Positions 1 through 9,949 are shown, counted from the first letter of the stretch. The stretch: DNA of 64,000 nucleotides from Candidatus Leptovillus gracilis (GCA_016716065.1 JADJXA010000001.1:620001-684000), one strand, 5' to 3'. Numbers and translations: made by a program. Notes: generated by a model from the letters alone, not told the origin.

Positions 1-38
1 CAAACCCTGTACTCGCCCCGATAAGCGTTTACGTCAGT

Positions 39-2591
39 TTATTGGCAAGGACCTGAAGCAGAACAGGCATTCACCAGCGCCGTCTGGAAAGTGGTTACAT
101 CGCCACTGCCCAGGAACAGACCCAGAGCCGTGTCAATCTCCGATTTCCAACTGTCGTTGGCGACAACGCCGTGCGTCAGGCTGCCGACCACAACGTCGTT
201 GGCCCAATCATCCATCGCCGATTGCAGGTATTCGCCGTACAGGGCACGGTCGCCATCGCTGCGGGCGGGGATGGAGCCTTTGACCGGGTTGAAGGCGTCT
301 TGCCCTTCCAGAGAACCGGCGACCGTCAGCCAGGCAATGGCGGCGTCACGATGGGGCGCGCCCAGCGGCAGCACAAAGCTGTCGGAGAGAAATTGGAAGT
401 TACCGGCCGTTCCCGGCACAGGCGCCCAGATGTAATCGGTGTTGGGGGCTTTGCCCAGTTCACGGAAGAAGCCTTCTTGCCAGTCGCCCATCACGTTGAA
501 GGCGGCGTCGCCATCAATGACAATCTGCCCGGCGTCTTGCCAGCTCAGGGCGGAGGCGTCGCTGTTGGTGTAGGTCAGAATCTTGGCGAAGTCATTTAAC
601 GCCTGCATGACCTCGGGGCTGGCCCAATCGCCGCTGCCGTCCCACAAATCATTGTAGGCGTCAGGCCCCATGGAAGCCAGGAGAATCGTCTCAAAGAGGT
701 GCAGGGCGGTCCACTGCTCGCCCATCGCCAGGGGGGCGTCCATGCCGGCCGCTTGCAGGGCATCCATCGCGGTAAACCATTCGTCCAGGGTCGTGGGCAT
801 TGCGATGCTGTTGTCGGCCAGGATGGTGGGGTTGGCCCACAACACGTTGGCGCGGTGGATGTTCACTGGCACAGAGTAGATGTTGCCATCTTGCGAGATC
901 AATGGGATAAGGGTGGCGGGCATCACAGCCAGCCAGCCATTCTCTTCGTAGAGGAAGTTCAATGGTTCCAACTGCCCGGCGGCGACGTAGGTGCCGATGA
1001 GTTCTTGCCCGGCGTGGCCTTGCCAGCTATCGGGGGCGTCGCCCGCCTGGAGGCGGGTGGCTAACACAGCGCGGGCGTTGGTGCCTGCGCCGCCGGCGAC
1101 GGCCGCATTCAAGAATTCCACGTTGGGGTATTGTTCGGCAAAGACTTTAATCATCGCTTCCAGGCCGGCCGCTTCGCCGCCGCCGGTCCACCAGGAGAAG
1201 ACTTCCACCGGGCCAGAAACGTCGGCCATTGGCGCTTCGGCCGGAGCGGAATCCAGGGCTTGTTGGTTGGAAGCGGCAGCAGCGGCCGTGAGGGCCTTTT
1301 GCAGGGAGTCCACGTTGCCACCGGCCAGGTACAGGCCCAGAGCCGTGTCAATCTCCGATTTCCAACTGTCGTTGGCGACAACGCCGTGCGTCAGGCTGCC
1401 GACGACTGTGTCGCTGGCCCAATCATCCATCGCCGATTGCAGGTATTCGCCGTACAGGGCGCGGTCGCCATCGCTGCGGGCGGGGATGGAGCCTTTGACT
1501 GGATTGAAGGCGTCTTGCCCTTCCAGGGAACCGGCGACCGTCAGCCAGGCAATGGCGGCGTCACGATGGGGCGCGCCCACCGGCAGCACGAAGCTGTCGG
1601 AGAGGAACTGGAAGTTGCCATCAGTTCCGGGCACGGCCGACCAGACGTAATCTACATTGGGGGCTTTGCCGAGTTCACGGAAGAAGCCTTCTTGCCAGTC
1701 GCCCATCACGTTGAAGGCGGCGTCGCCGTCTACAACCAGTTGACCGGCGTCTTGCCAGCTCAGGGCGGAGGCGTCGCTGTTGGTGTAGCTGAGGGCTTTT
1801 TCGTAGTTAGCCAGGGCCGCGGCGACTGCCGGACTGTTCCAATCGCCACCGCTCCAGAGCGCGTTGTAGGCGTCCGGCCCCAGGGAGGCCAGGAGGATGG
1901 TCTCGAAGAGGTGCATGGCGGTCCACTGCTCGCCCATCGCCAGCGGGGCGTCTATGCCGTTGGCTTGCAGAATGTCCATGGCGGCGAACCATTCGTCCAG
2001 GGTCGTGGGCATTGCGATGCCGTTGTCGGCCAGGATGGTGGGGTTGGCCCACAACACGTTGGCGCGGTGGATGTTCACCGGCACAGAGTAGATGTTGCCA
2101 TTTTGCGAGATCAGCGGGATGAGGGTGGCGGGCATCACTTCCAACCAACCATTCTCTTCGTAGAGGAAGTTCAACGGTTCCAACTGCCCGGCGGCGACGT
2201 AAGTGCCGATGAGTTCTTGGCCGGCGTGGCCTTGCCAGCTATCGGGGGCGTCGCCCGCCTGGAGGCGGGTGGCTAACACAGCGCGGGCGTTGGTTCCCGC
2301 GCCACCGGCGACGGCCGCATTGACAAATTCGATGTTGGGGTATTCGGCTTTGAAGACTTCGATCATCGCTTCCAGGCCGGCCGCTTCACCACCGCCGGTC
2401 CACCAGGAAAAGACTTCGACCATGCTGGCGCTGTCGGCTGGGGACTCGGCTGGCGCTTCGGCTGGCGCTTCGGCGGGGGCAGAGGTGGCGGCGGGCACGG
2501 CCGTTGGCGCGGCGGTTGTGCCGCCACAGGCAGCCAACAGCATAGCCAACATAACCAACAATACAACGGGTAAATAATGGGACTTCTTCAT
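39..2591 (-). CDS. ABC transporter sugar-binding lipoprotein with two tandem binding domains
   Basis: This 850-residue secreted protein is a family 1 extracellular solute-binding protein of the glucose/mannose type, expected to deliver a sugar to an ABC importer. The start at 2591 is preceded by GAGGAG at good spacing. A signal peptide ends in the lipobox LLAACGG, so it should be lipid-anchored at Cys. Two almost identical binding domains follow, at about residues 60-445 and 470-850, each beginning VEVFSWWTGGGEAAGLEAMI. The repeat period is 1,215 bp (405 codons) and identity is high even at DNA level, so the duplication looks recent or is being homogenised. A usual family member has one domain of about 400 residues. 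Permease and ATPase genes are not in the window; they may lie beyond position 1. Confidence 0.88.
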   Translation of the reverse strand: MKKSHYLPVVLLVMLAMLLAACGGTTAAPTAVPAATSAPAEAPAEAPAESPADSASMVEVFSWWTGGGEAAGLEAMIEVFKAEYPNIEFVNAAVAGGAGTNARAVLATRLQAGDAPDSWQGHAGQELIGTYVAAGQLEPLNFLYEENGWLEVMPATLIPLISQNGNIYSVPVNIHRANVLWANPTILADNGIAMPTTLDEWFAAMDILQANGIDAPLAMGEQWTAMHLFETILLASLGPDAYNALWSGGDWNSPAVAAALANYEKALSYTNSDASALSWQDAGQLVVDGDAAFNVMGDWQEGFFRELGKAPNVDYVWSAVPGTDGNFQFLSDSFVLPVGAPHRDAAIAWLTVAGSLEGQDAFNPVKGSIPARSDGDRALYGEYLQSAMDDWASDTVVGSLTHGVVANDSWKSEIDTALGLYLAGGNVDSLQKALTAAAAASNQQALDSAPAEAPMADVSGPVEVFSWWTGGGEAAGLEAMIKVFAEQYPNVEFLNAAVAGGAGTNARAVLATRLQAGDAPDSWQGHAGQELIGTYVAAGQLEPLNFLYEENGWLAVMPATLIPLISQDGNIYSVPVNIHRANVLWANPTILADNSIAMPTTLDEWFTAMDALQAAGMDAPLAMGEQWTALHLFETILLASMGPDAYNDLWDGSGDWASPEVMQALNDFAKILTYTNSDASALSWQDAGQIVIDGDAAFNVMGDWQEGFFRELGKAPNTDYIWAPVPGTAGNFQFLSDSFVLPLGAPHRDAAIAWLTVAGSLEGQDAFNPVKGSIPARSDGDRALYGEYLQSAMDDWANDVVVGSLTHGVVANDSWKSEIDTALGLFLGSGDVTTFQTALVNACSASGPCQ

Positions 2592-2762
2592 ATCTGTATT
2601 CTCCTCGTTAGTTAGACATGAACCACAATTCGCAACCCTAACACAATTTGCAGGGCTGTTCATGCCACTATAGCGAGAATGTGGCTTTAAGACAACGGCC
2701 GTTGTGACATATGTGGGACAAACTTATGCCATTTCTTGGGTAGATTGCACAAGAGGGGTTAC

Positions 2763-2811
2763 GTGTTCCGTAATCCGTGTTCGGTAATCCGCGTTCCGTC
2801 TACGGTTTACG
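2763..2811. repeat. Heptad-phased tandem repeat (GTAATCC/GTGTTCC type)
   Basis: Seven consecutive 7-bp units can be read here, such as GTGTTCC, GTAATCC, GTGTTCG and GCGTTCC, ending four bases before the response-regulator stop codon at 2815. The rest of the 2592-2814 gap holds only the leader of the binding-protein gene and one ACGGCCGT at 2695. Confidence 0.7.
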
Positions 2812-2814
2812 CTC

Positions 2815-4065
2815 CTACACCACACCCAGTTCTTGCAGCGTCGCCAGAATGGCGTCGCGGCTGATGGGTTTGGCGTGGAAGCGGGTCGCGCCGAGGGAAT
2901 AGGCCAGGTCGGGGTCGTTGAAGACGGAGCAGACAATGATGGGGATGGTGGCGGTCAGCGGCTGGCTGCGCAAAATTTGCAGAATCTCCCAACCGCTGGC
3001 GCCGGGCATCATTACGTCTAAAATGATGGCGTCGGGCAAGAGTTCCTGGGCCAGTTTCAGCCCTTCGGGGCCGCTGGTGGAGGTGACGACGCGGCAGGCG
3101 TGGCCGGTGAGGTAACGGCCAAGCAGTTCCACCAATCCTTCGTTGTCGTCTACCACCAGGATGAGGGTGTCGTGGCCGGTGAGGGTAATGACGATGGCCT
3201 GACGGCCGTTTATCCCCACCTCCTGCCGTATTGTCCAGCCCAGGCGGGCGGCCAACTGCTCGATCACATCATCCACGATGGAGGCGACCCCTGACTGAAC
3301 TGGCGCGTAGGCCAATGTCAGGAGAACCTGCCCCTGGCGCACAGTCAGGCGCAGGTCGGGCGACCCGGCGCGGGCGACGCTGAGGATGCGGCTGAACAGG
3401 CTGACGAATATCTGCTGGGCAACGGCCGTATCCACCGACACCACCACCGCTTCATCCGGCAGCGTAACCGTCAGCGCGAAACCGTGCAGCTCGGCCAGCG
3501 GCGCGACCGCCTTCAGCGCTTCTTGCAGCAGGCCGCGCACATCCAACGGCTGCAAATGCGTCTCCAGGCGCGACATTTCCGCGGCCACCGACGACAATTC
3601 CCGCGCCGAAGCCAACTCCGGCGCCGCCGCAGGCGTATCCGGGGCGACGGCCGTCCAGGGCGTTTGTTCGGTACGGCGGCTCCACAAGATGGCCGCTACA
3701 CTCTCTTCGCCGCGGCGCAGCGAGCGGTGCGCCTGCCGCGCCGATAAGCCCAACCGGTTGGCGGCGTCTTGCACCGTAATGCCCTCGATGTAACGCAGCT
3801 GCAGCAAATTATATAGGCGCGTATCCGACGCCAACGACGAGGAATGCGGACCAGGGCTGATGGTTTCGATGGCCGTGATCAGTTCGCGGCGCAGGTGGTG
3901 GCCGAGGGTCTGGTTGGCCTGTGGCCGCGCCGGGGCAAAGGCGGCCGCCAGCGGCAGCCGCTGCAAAAAGGTGAAATCATACAGGTGTTCCAACGCCTGT
4001 TTCACCTGGTCCACAAAGTCTTCAGGCGGAATGATTGGATTAGGCGATATGTCTATCTGATTCAT
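2815..4065 (-). CDS. Response regulator with N-terminal HTH and kinase-like middle region
   Basis: This 416-residue cytoplasmic protein should be the signalling partner of the hybrid kinase upstream. Residues about 75-130 resemble a sigma-70 region 4 type helix-turn-helix (YIEGITVQDAANRLGLSARQ). Residues about 165-295 look like a degenerate histidine-kinase ATPase fold without clear N or G boxes. Residues about 300-416 form a receiver domain with the acidic pair VVDDN and the phospho-acceptor Asp in AIILDVMMPG. Its ATG overlaps the kinase stop by four bases (4062-4065), so the two genes are translationally coupled. The order HTH, kinase-like, receiver is unusual. What it regulates cannot be read from the sequence. 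Confidence 0.75.
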   Translation of the reverse strand: MNQIDISPNPIIPPEDFVDQVKQALEHLYDFTFLQRLPLAAAFAPARPQANQTLGHHLRRELITAIETISPGPHSSSLASDTRLYNLLQLRYIEGITVQDAANRLGLSARQAHRSLRRGEESVAAILWSRRTEQTPWTAVAPDTPAAAPELASARELSSVAAEMSRLETHLQPLDVRGLLQEALKAVAPLAELHGFALTVTLPDEAVVVSVDTAVAQQIFVSLFSRILSVARAGSPDLRLTVRQGQVLLTLAYAPVQSGVASIVDDVIEQLAARLGWTIRQEVGINGRQAIVITLTGHDTLILVVDDNEGLVELLGRYLTGHACRVVTSTSGPEGLKLAQELLPDAIILDVMMPGASGWEILQILRSQPLTATIPIIVCSVFNDPDLAYSLGATRFHAKPISRDAILATLQELGVV

Positions 4066-6260
4066 ACAGGTTCTTCCACGACCGGCGAGGGTTTTAGGCC
4101 CGCCAGCGCCGATTTAAGCAGGTGCAGCGTCTCGGCCGGATGCCAGGGCGCGGCCTGGGCAATTCTGATCTGGTTGCCATACTGGGCCAGCGATTCTTCA
4201 ATATAGCTGGTGGCAGTGAGCAGGATGACGGGCACGGCCGTTAACTCTGGCCTGTTTTGCATGGTTTCTAAGACGGCAAAACCATCCACCTCCGGCATCA
4301 TCAGGTCCAAAATTACCAGGTCGGGCGGCGATTGGGCCATCGCCAGCAGCCCGCTGCGCCCTTCATAGGCGATGCGGATAGCAAAACGGCCGTTATGCGC
4401 CCCCAAACTGCGCTCCACTAACTGGCAAATGCCGGGGTTGTCATCAATCACCAACACATCGCGCACGGCCGTTCCATTCTCTTCCAACCTGTCTATCTCC
4501 ATCAGCAACTGCTGAAAGTTTATCGGTTTGGTCAGGCAGGCGCGCGCGCCCAACGCGGTGGCCATCCACGCCTGGCTGGGCAGGGAGCATTCGACGATGG
4601 GGATAGTCAGCCCGGCCGTCAGGGCCGGGTCGGGCTGCTGTCCCGGCGGCACGTTCACCAGCACCGCCAGCGGATGTCGTTCGGCCACCAGCGCCGCCAG
4701 ATTGGCCGGGTCATCTACTGGAAGCACCTCGTAGGCGTCCAGGTGGCGGGCTACCAGGCTGCGCACCTGCGGGTCTGGCTCTACCAACAGCAGGCAGGGA
4801 TGGATGGATCGGGACTGCGGTTCTGCAGCGCGGGTGCGGTACAAATGGGCGTGTGGTTGCGCCAGGGGGTCCAGAGGCAAGGTAAAGGCAAAGGTGGAGC
4901 CGCCGCCGGCGGCGCTTTCGACCCAGATACGGCCGTCGTGGGCTTCCACAAAACGCTGGCATATAGCCAGACCCAACCCCGCGCCGCCGTGACTGCGGCT
5001 GAGGGAATAATCTACCTGGTAGAATTCGGTGAAGATGTCGCCTAACTGGTCGGCGGGGATGCCTGGCCCGGTGTCTTGGACGCGCACGAGGATATGGTTG
5101 GGTTCGGCGACGGCCGTTAGCGTCACGCTGCCGACGGCGGTGAAGCGATGGGCGTTGTTGAGCAAATTCAGCAAGACCTGGCGAATGCGCGTCTGATCTA
5201 TGGCGATTGGGGGCAAATCGGGTGGCACAACCACCTGCAAAATCACCGCGTCTGATTTTTCAAACAGGTTGCCGACGATGGCCGCCGCTTCGTGCAGCAG
5301 CGCCGCCAGGTCGGTTGGCTCTTTTTTCAGGGTAAAGCCGACCATTTCAAAGCGCGAGAGGTCCAAAATGTCGTCTATCATCTCCAGCAGGTGGCGGCTG
5401 TTGCGGTAAATCTGGTACACGTCGCGCATGAGGGGCGGCGGCAGGAGCGGCCCATACACCTCCGGCGACAGGTACATCACCTCGCTAAAGCCCAAAATGA
5501 TGCTCAGGGGCGTGCGTAATTCGTGGCTGATGTTGGCGGCGAACTGCTCTTTGAGCTGGCGGGCGTGCTGCGCCTCTTTGTGGGCGATCATGAGTTCATA
5601 CTCGGTGCGTTCGCGGATGTCGTTGACGATGCGCAGCGATTTGACCATGGAGCGCAGTTCGGCTTGTTGATTGCGGGTGGTCGCCAGCAGCGCCTTGCTC
5701 TGCTCGTTCATCTGCCAGACCCAATCGAGGCTGGTGTAGAGGATGCGCATCGCCAGCACGGCGATGGCGACGGCCAGGACGAGCAGGCTGAGGAAGGGGG
5801 TCAGGTCGTAGGCGCGCAGCCCGGCGCGGGAAAGATAAACGGCCAGTGCGCCAACGGCAACGGCCGTGCCCAATTCCCCATTCCGCACCAACATAGAGGT
5901 GGCAAACACCAGCAGCAGCCCGGTGTAAGGAATCCAGGGCATAGGAAACAGCCACATACCGAGCAGGAGAACGGCCGTCATCCCCCCGGCTAAGAGCCGC
6001 CGCCCCCAAACCGGATACTCGCCGCGCAGCCACAACACCAACAACCCCACCGCGGACATGCTCAACCAAAACAACACCATATCCACCGGAAAAGGAACTG
6101 GCGAGTCATAAAACAGCACCATCAGTTGGGCCACAGCCAACAGCAAAATTGTCAGCCGCAGCGTCAGTTGGCCGCGCAAATCTTCCAGATTCAGGCGCAG
6201 GCTTTCCTGCCGCATGTGGGCGGCGGCGTCGTTTTTGGCAATGGGAACAAAATCGTCCAT
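4062..6260 (-). CDS. Membrane hybrid sensor histidine kinase with two receiver domains
   Basis: A 732-residue membrane histidine kinase. Six hydrophobic segments (residues about 30-185) form a membrane sensor without an obvious extracellular loop. A coiled linker leads to the HisKA box (ANISHELRTPLSII, phospho-His). The ATPase domain follows, with NLLNNAHRF, DTGPGIP and GGAGLGLAI. Two receivers follow. The first (from about residue 480) has LVEPD but LVNVPP where the phospho-Asp should be, so it is probably inactive. The second has VIDDN and LVILDLMMPE and looks active. The ATG at 6260 was preferred to a TTG at 6278. It is co-transcribed with the regulator at 2815-4065. The stimulus is unknown. 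Confidence 0.85.
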   Translation of the reverse strand: MDDFVPIAKNDAAAHMRQESLRLNLEDLRGQLTLRLTILLLAVAQLMVLFYDSPVPFPVDMVLFWLSMSAVGLLVLWLRGEYPVWGRRLLAGGMTAVLLLGMWLFPMPWIPYTGLLLVFATSMLVRNGELGTAVAVGALAVYLSRAGLRAYDLTPFLSLLVLAVAIAVLAMRILYTSLDWVWQMNEQSKALLATTRNQQAELRSMVKSLRIVNDIRERTEYELMIAHKEAQHARQLKEQFAANISHELRTPLSIILGFSEVMYLSPEVYGPLLPPPLMRDVYQIYRNSRHLLEMIDDILDLSRFEMVGFTLKKEPTDLAALLHEAAAIVGNLFEKSDAVILQVVVPPDLPPIAIDQTRIRQVLLNLLNNAHRFTAVGSVTLTAVAEPNHILVRVQDTGPGIPADQLGDIFTEFYQVDYSLSRSHGGAGLGLAICQRFVEAHDGRIWVESAAGGGSTFAFTLPLDPLAQPHAHLYRTRAAEPQSRSIHPCLLLVEPDPQVRSLVARHLDAYEVLPVDDPANLAALVAERHPLAVLVNVPPGQQPDPALTAGLTIPIVECSLPSQAWMATALGARACLTKPINFQQLLMEIDRLEENGTAVRDVLVIDDNPGICQLVERSLGAHNGRFAIRIAYEGRSGLLAMAQSPPDLVILDLMMPEVDGFAVLETMQNRPELTAVPVILLTATSYIEESLAQYGNQIRIAQAAPWHPAETLHLLKSALAGLKPSPVVEEPV

Positions 6261-6403
6261 TCTCTGTTTATACCGCAATCAACGGGGATCGCGTAGAGGC
6301 AGGGCGTGATCTTTGCCGTTGACGATGATGGGCACGGCCGTTTGTCTCGCTTTTTTGGAGGAGTTAACATGGGCGACGGCGCACCACGATGAATGAAAAC
6401 CCT

Positions 6404-6453
6404 GGGAGCGCAGGCGTCTCGCCTGCCGGGGCGGACGGGACGTCCGCGCTCCC
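6404..6453. repeat. Cruciform-type palindromic repeat
   Basis: An outer stem GGGAGCG/CGCTCCC encloses two smaller hairpins, GCAGGCGTCTCGCCTGC and GCGGACGGGACGTCCGC, giving a three-way junction fold. It lies in the 6261-6670 gap between the divergent kinase and subtilase genes. Elements of this style are common dispersed repeats in environmental bacteria. The remainder of the gap shows two ACGGCCGT copies (6334, 6505) and no convincing gene. Confidence 0.7.
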
Positions 6454-6670
6454 ATTTTCGAAGGAGACATTGCGCCTAGTGTTGGGCGAGACGGCGTGGA
6501 GAAAACGGCCGTCTATTTTCCCCGCGTATCGCCCGCGCCGTCACGGCGTGGGTTACTTATTGCACAACGACGCGCCCCTGGCTACAATGCCTGCCAACCT
6601 GCTACCACAATCATCCCGCCTGGGGACGGAGATGACGTGGAGCGAAAACTATAAGAAGGGGAATTGAATC

Positions 6671-8935
6671 ATGAAACGAAGCGCTTCTGTACTGTTCTTG
6701 CTGACGTTGGTTGTGCTGCTGTTGGGCTTGGTGGCCTTGCGACCAGGCGTGACTCAGGCGGCCGCCTGGCAAGACAAGGTAGACCCCTGGGTATTGGCAA
6801 CGGCCGCTGCCCAGCCACAGACTGAATTTCTCGTCTATCTAACCGAACAGGCCGATCTCAGCGGCGCGGCGGCGCTGCGCAGCAAAGAGGCCAAAGGGCA
6901 GTATGTGGTGGACCAGTTAACGGCCGTTGCCGCCCAAACCCAACCCGCCCTCATCCAATTTTTAGACGCCGCCGGCGCCGAATACCAACCGTTCTGGATC
7001 GCCAACATGCTTTGGGTGCGCGGCGACCAGGCCCTCATCGAAAGCCTGGCCCTGCGCCTGGACGTGGCCCACCTGTACGCCAACCCTACCGTCCACAGCG
7101 TAGACCCTACCCCCCTGACCCAACAAGAAATAGAAAGCATCGCCGCCATTGAATGGGGCATCACCCTGGTCAACGCCGACGACGTGTGGGCGGCAGGGTA
7201 CACCGGGCAAACCATCGTCATTGGTGGGCAAGATACCGGCTACGATTGGGACCACCCCGCCCTCATCGGCAAATATCGCGGTTGGAACGGCTCCGCGGCC
7301 AACCACAACTACAACTGGCACGACGCCATCCACGTCGGCGGCAGCAGCTGCGGCGCGGATTCGCCGTTCCCTTGTGACGATAACGGCCACGGCACGCACA
7401 CCATGGGCACGATGGTCGGCGACGACGGCGGCGCTAACCAGATCGGCATGGCTCCCGGCGCAACCTGGATTGGCTGTCGCAACATGAACGCTGGCGACGG
7501 CACACCGGCTACCTACGCCGAATGTTACCAATGGTTCATCGCCCCCACCGACCTGAGCAACCAAAACCCCGACACCAGCAAAGCGCCCCATGTCATCAAC
7601 AATTCCTGGGGCTGCCCGGTCAGCGAAGGCTGCACCGATCCTAATGTGCTGCTGACGGTGGTCAACAATGTGCGCGCCGCCGGGATTGTGACGGTCCATT
7701 CGGCCGGTAACAGCGGCTCCAGTTGCAGCACCATAGATACCCCGGCAGCCATCTACGACAGTTCCTTCACCGTGGGGGCGACCAACAGCAGCGACACCAT
7801 CGCCAGTTTTAGCAGCCGCGGCCCGGTGTTGGTGGATGGCAGCGGTCGCGCCAAACCAGATATTTCCGCACCCGGCGTTAGCATCCGTTCCAGTCTGCCT
7901 GGCACGGGCTACGGCAGCCTCAGCGGCACGAGCATGGCCGGGCCGCACGTGGCCGGTATGGTGGCCCTGCTGCTGTCGGCGCGGCCAGACCTGGCCGGGC
8001 AGGTGGATGCGATTGAGGCGGTGATTATGGCAACGGCCGTTCCTCGCACTACCGCCCAAAACTGTGGCAGCATACCTGGCAGCCAGGTCCCCAACAACAC
8101 CTACGGCTGGGGCCGCATAGATGTTTTGGCAGCCTACAACGCCCTGCAAAGCCAGGATCAGGAACTCTTCCTGCTCAAAGAGGTCTCCCAGGCCGAAGTT
8201 TTGCCCGGCGATGTGTTGACCTACACCCTGACCATCACCCAAACCGGCCCGCAGCCAGGCGTCAACAACCTGGTGTTGACCGATACGCTGCCCACCGGCG
8301 TGACCTTCATCACCGCCACCCTGCCGTTTAGCCAAACCGGTGAGGTGATTGGCTGGGACCGGGCCAGTCTGACCGGGCAGGATGTCTGGAGCGTAGAACT
8401 GGTGGTAGCGGTTCCGCTGACGACGACGCTGACGGCCGTACACAACGAAACCTATGGCGTGGTGGGCGATGGGGTCACGGCCGTTTCTGGTCCCACCGTC
8501 AGCACCCTCATCCAGACACCCCCACCGCCGCAGCTTTACCTGAACAAAGAAGTATCGGCGGCCATTGTTGATCCTGGTGACACCCTGACTTATACCCTGA
8601 CGGTGACGCAGAGCAGCGTCTTTACCGATGTCGCCAACCTGGTCCTCACCGACACATTGCCCGTCGGCGTCACCTTTATCACTGCCACCTTGCCCTTCAC
8701 CCAGGATGGCGAGACGATTATCTGGGACCGGGCCAGTCTGGCCGCCGGCGATGTTTGGGCGGTAGAACTGGTGGTGGAAGTGCCGCTGCTCACGGAGTAT
8801 ACGGCCGTTCACAACGAGATGTATGGCGTGGTGGGCGATGGGGTAACGGCCGTTTCCGGCCCCACTGTCAGCAGCCTCATCGCCCCCTGGTTCAAGTTGT
8901 ACGTGCCCGCGGTTTATTTCGAGGTCAGCGAATAG
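6671..8935 (+). CDS. Secreted S8 family subtilisin-like serine protease with two C-terminal DUF11-type repeats
   Basis: A 754-residue exported protease. A signal peptide (residues 1-31) precedes an I9-like inhibitory prodomain (about 45-145). The catalytic domain has Asp188 in GGQDTGYD, His240 in NGHGTHT and Ser421 in SGTSMAGPH, so the full triad is present. Residues about 500-620 and 625-745 are two similar beta-sandwich repeats of DUF11 type (TYTLTITQ, LTDTLP, GVTFITATLPF). These are typical of cell-surface or adhesive extensions. No sorting motif or membrane anchor follows, so release or loose attachment is likely. The start is supported by AAGGGGAA upstream. It stands alone between a divergent kinase and the operon starting at 9053. 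Confidence 0.9.
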   Translation: MKRSASVLFLLTLVVLLLGLVALRPGVTQAAAWQDKVDPWVLATAAAQPQTEFLVYLTEQADLSGAAALRSKEAKGQYVVDQLTAVAAQTQPALIQFLDAAGAEYQPFWIANMLWVRGDQALIESLALRLDVAHLYANPTVHSVDPTPLTQQEIESIAAIEWGITLVNADDVWAAGYTGQTIVIGGQDTGYDWDHPALIGKYRGWNGSAANHNYNWHDAIHVGGSSCGADSPFPCDDNGHGTHTMGTMVGDDGGANQIGMAPGATWIGCRNMNAGDGTPATYAECYQWFIAPTDLSNQNPDTSKAPHVINNSWGCPVSEGCTDPNVLLTVVNNVRAAGIVTVHSAGNSGSSCSTIDTPAAIYDSSFTVGATNSSDTIASFSSRGPVLVDGSGRAKPDISAPGVSIRSSLPGTGYGSLSGTSMAGPHVAGMVALLLSARPDLAGQVDAIEAVIMATAVPRTTAQNCGSIPGSQVPNNTYGWGRIDVLAAYNALQSQDQELFLLKEVSQAEVLPGDVLTYTLTITQTGPQPGVNNLVLTDTLPTGVTFITATLPFSQTGEVIGWDRASLTGQDVWSVELVVAVPLTTTLTAVHNETYGVVGDGVTAVSGPTVSTLIQTPPPPQLYLNKEVSAAIVDPGDTLTYTLTVTQSSVFTDVANLVLTDTLPVGVTFITATLPFTQDGETIIWDRASLAAGDVWAVELVVEVPLLTEYTAVHNEMYGVVGDGVTAVSGPTVSSLIAPWFKLYVPAVYFEVSE

Positions 8936-8964
8936 CACAGAGGACAGGCAGACAAGAAGAATGG

Positions 8965-9040
8965 GAGACAGGGAGACACGGAGATTGCTTCAAGGCTATT
9001 CTCCGTGTTTTCCGTGCCTCCGTGGTGCAGCTTGCACAAA
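8965..9040. repeat. Short interspersed repeat of the GGGAGACA/CTCCGTG type
   Basis: GGGAGACA repeats on the left and CTCCGTG-containing units on the right can pair into an imperfect hairpin. The right half (TGCCTCCGTGGTGCA) reappears inside the gene at 22,941-22,999, so this is a dispersed family. It sits just upstream of the ribosome-binding site at 9053. Confidence 0.6.
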
Positions 9041-9052
9041 TGGAGGAGCAGC

Positions 9053-9949
9053 ATGAAACGGGCGGTCAGCGTTAGTTTAGGTAGTTCCGAACGGGACAAA
9101 AAGGTAGAAATCGAGCTGTTTGGTGAAAAAGTTATCATTGAACGGCAGGGTACAGACGGTGACGTAGACAAAGCCATCGCTCGCTTTACTGAGTTAGACG
9201 GCCAGGTAGACGCTTTTGGCGTGGGCGGCATAGATTTGTGGGTACAAATGGGCGAAAAACGGTACCCCATCCACGACGCGCAAAAGCTGGTGAAAAATGT
9301 GCGCCAGACGCCGGTGGTAGATGGCAGCGGCCTGAAAAACACCCTGGAACGCATGGTGGTACAAACGCTCATCGCCGAGTTGGGGCCGCAGTACGCCACC
9401 GGCAAGGCCCTCATCACCGTCGGCGTAGACCGCTATGGCATGACATTGGCCTTTTTTGAGAACAACTACCAGGTGGTCTGCGGCGACCTCATGTTTGCCC
9501 TGGGCATCGCCATCCCGGTGCGCTCGCTGAAACAGCTTCACCTGCTGGCGAAGTTGTTGATCCCCATCGCCACCCGCCTGCCGCTGAAAATGCTCTACCC
9601 CACCGGCGAAAAACAAGACGAGATTGTGCCCAAGTTCACCAAGTATTACGATTGGGCGACCGTGATTGCCGGTGACTGCCACTACATTCGGCGGCATATG
9701 CCGGACAATCTGGCCGGTAAGGTGATTGTGACCAACACCACCACGCAAAAAGATATGGACCTGTTCCGGCAGCGGGGCGTGACGCATGTATTGACAACAA
9801 CGCCGCAGTTAGACGGCCGTTCCTTTGGCACAAATATGATGGAAGCGGCACTCACGGCCGTTGCCAACAAAAATCGCCCCCTCACCCACGCCGAACTTGC
9901 CGACATGCTCAAACAATTGGACATGAAACCGGCCGTGCATACGTTGTAA
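9053..9949 (+). CDS. Conserved protein, of a family often labelled quinate 5-dehydrogenase
   Basis: A 298-residue soluble protein with no signal peptide. The ATG at 9053 follows GGAGGAGC. The N-terminal half contains LGSSERDKKVEIEL and a stretch VGGIDLWVQMG. The C-terminal half has a nucleotide-binding-like pattern (GKVIVTNTTTQKDMDLF) followed by VTHVLTTTPQ. I recall close relatives in Chloroflexota being annotated as quinate 5-dehydrogenase, but no shikimate-dehydrogenase active-site motif is evident, so the activity is doubtful. It is the first gene of a probable operon with the nucleotidyltransferase (53 bp downstream) and the deoxynucleoside kinase. Confidence 0.6.
   Translation: MKRAVSVSLGSSERDKKVEIELFGEKVIIERQGTDGDVDKAIARFTELDGQVDAFGVGGIDLWVQMGEKRYPIHDAQKLVKNVRQTPVVDGSGLKNTLERMVVQTLIAELGPQYATGKALITVGVDRYGMTLAFFENNYQVVCGDLMFALGIAIPVRSLKQLHLLAKLLIPIATRLPLKMLYPTGEKQDEIVPKFTKYYDWATVIAGDCHYIRRHMPDNLAGKVIVTNTTTQKDMDLFRQRGVTHVLTTTPQLDGRSFGTNMMEAALTAVANKNRPLTHAELADMLKQLDMKPAVHTL

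Noticed and set aside
1131..2276. Open frame of about 381 codons on the plus strand
   Set aside because: Complement of the tandem sugar-binding gene; its repeat-like look reflects the duplication on the other strand.
6389..6667. Short open frame of 92 codons on the plus strand
   Set aside because: It is read through the cruciform repeat and lacks a ribosome-binding site and recognisable domains.
6962..8938. Long open frame of about 658 codons on the minus strand
   Set aside because: It lies wholly opposite the subtilase gene, which has a complete catalytic triad. The opposite frame has no family features and arises from the GC-rich codon pattern.
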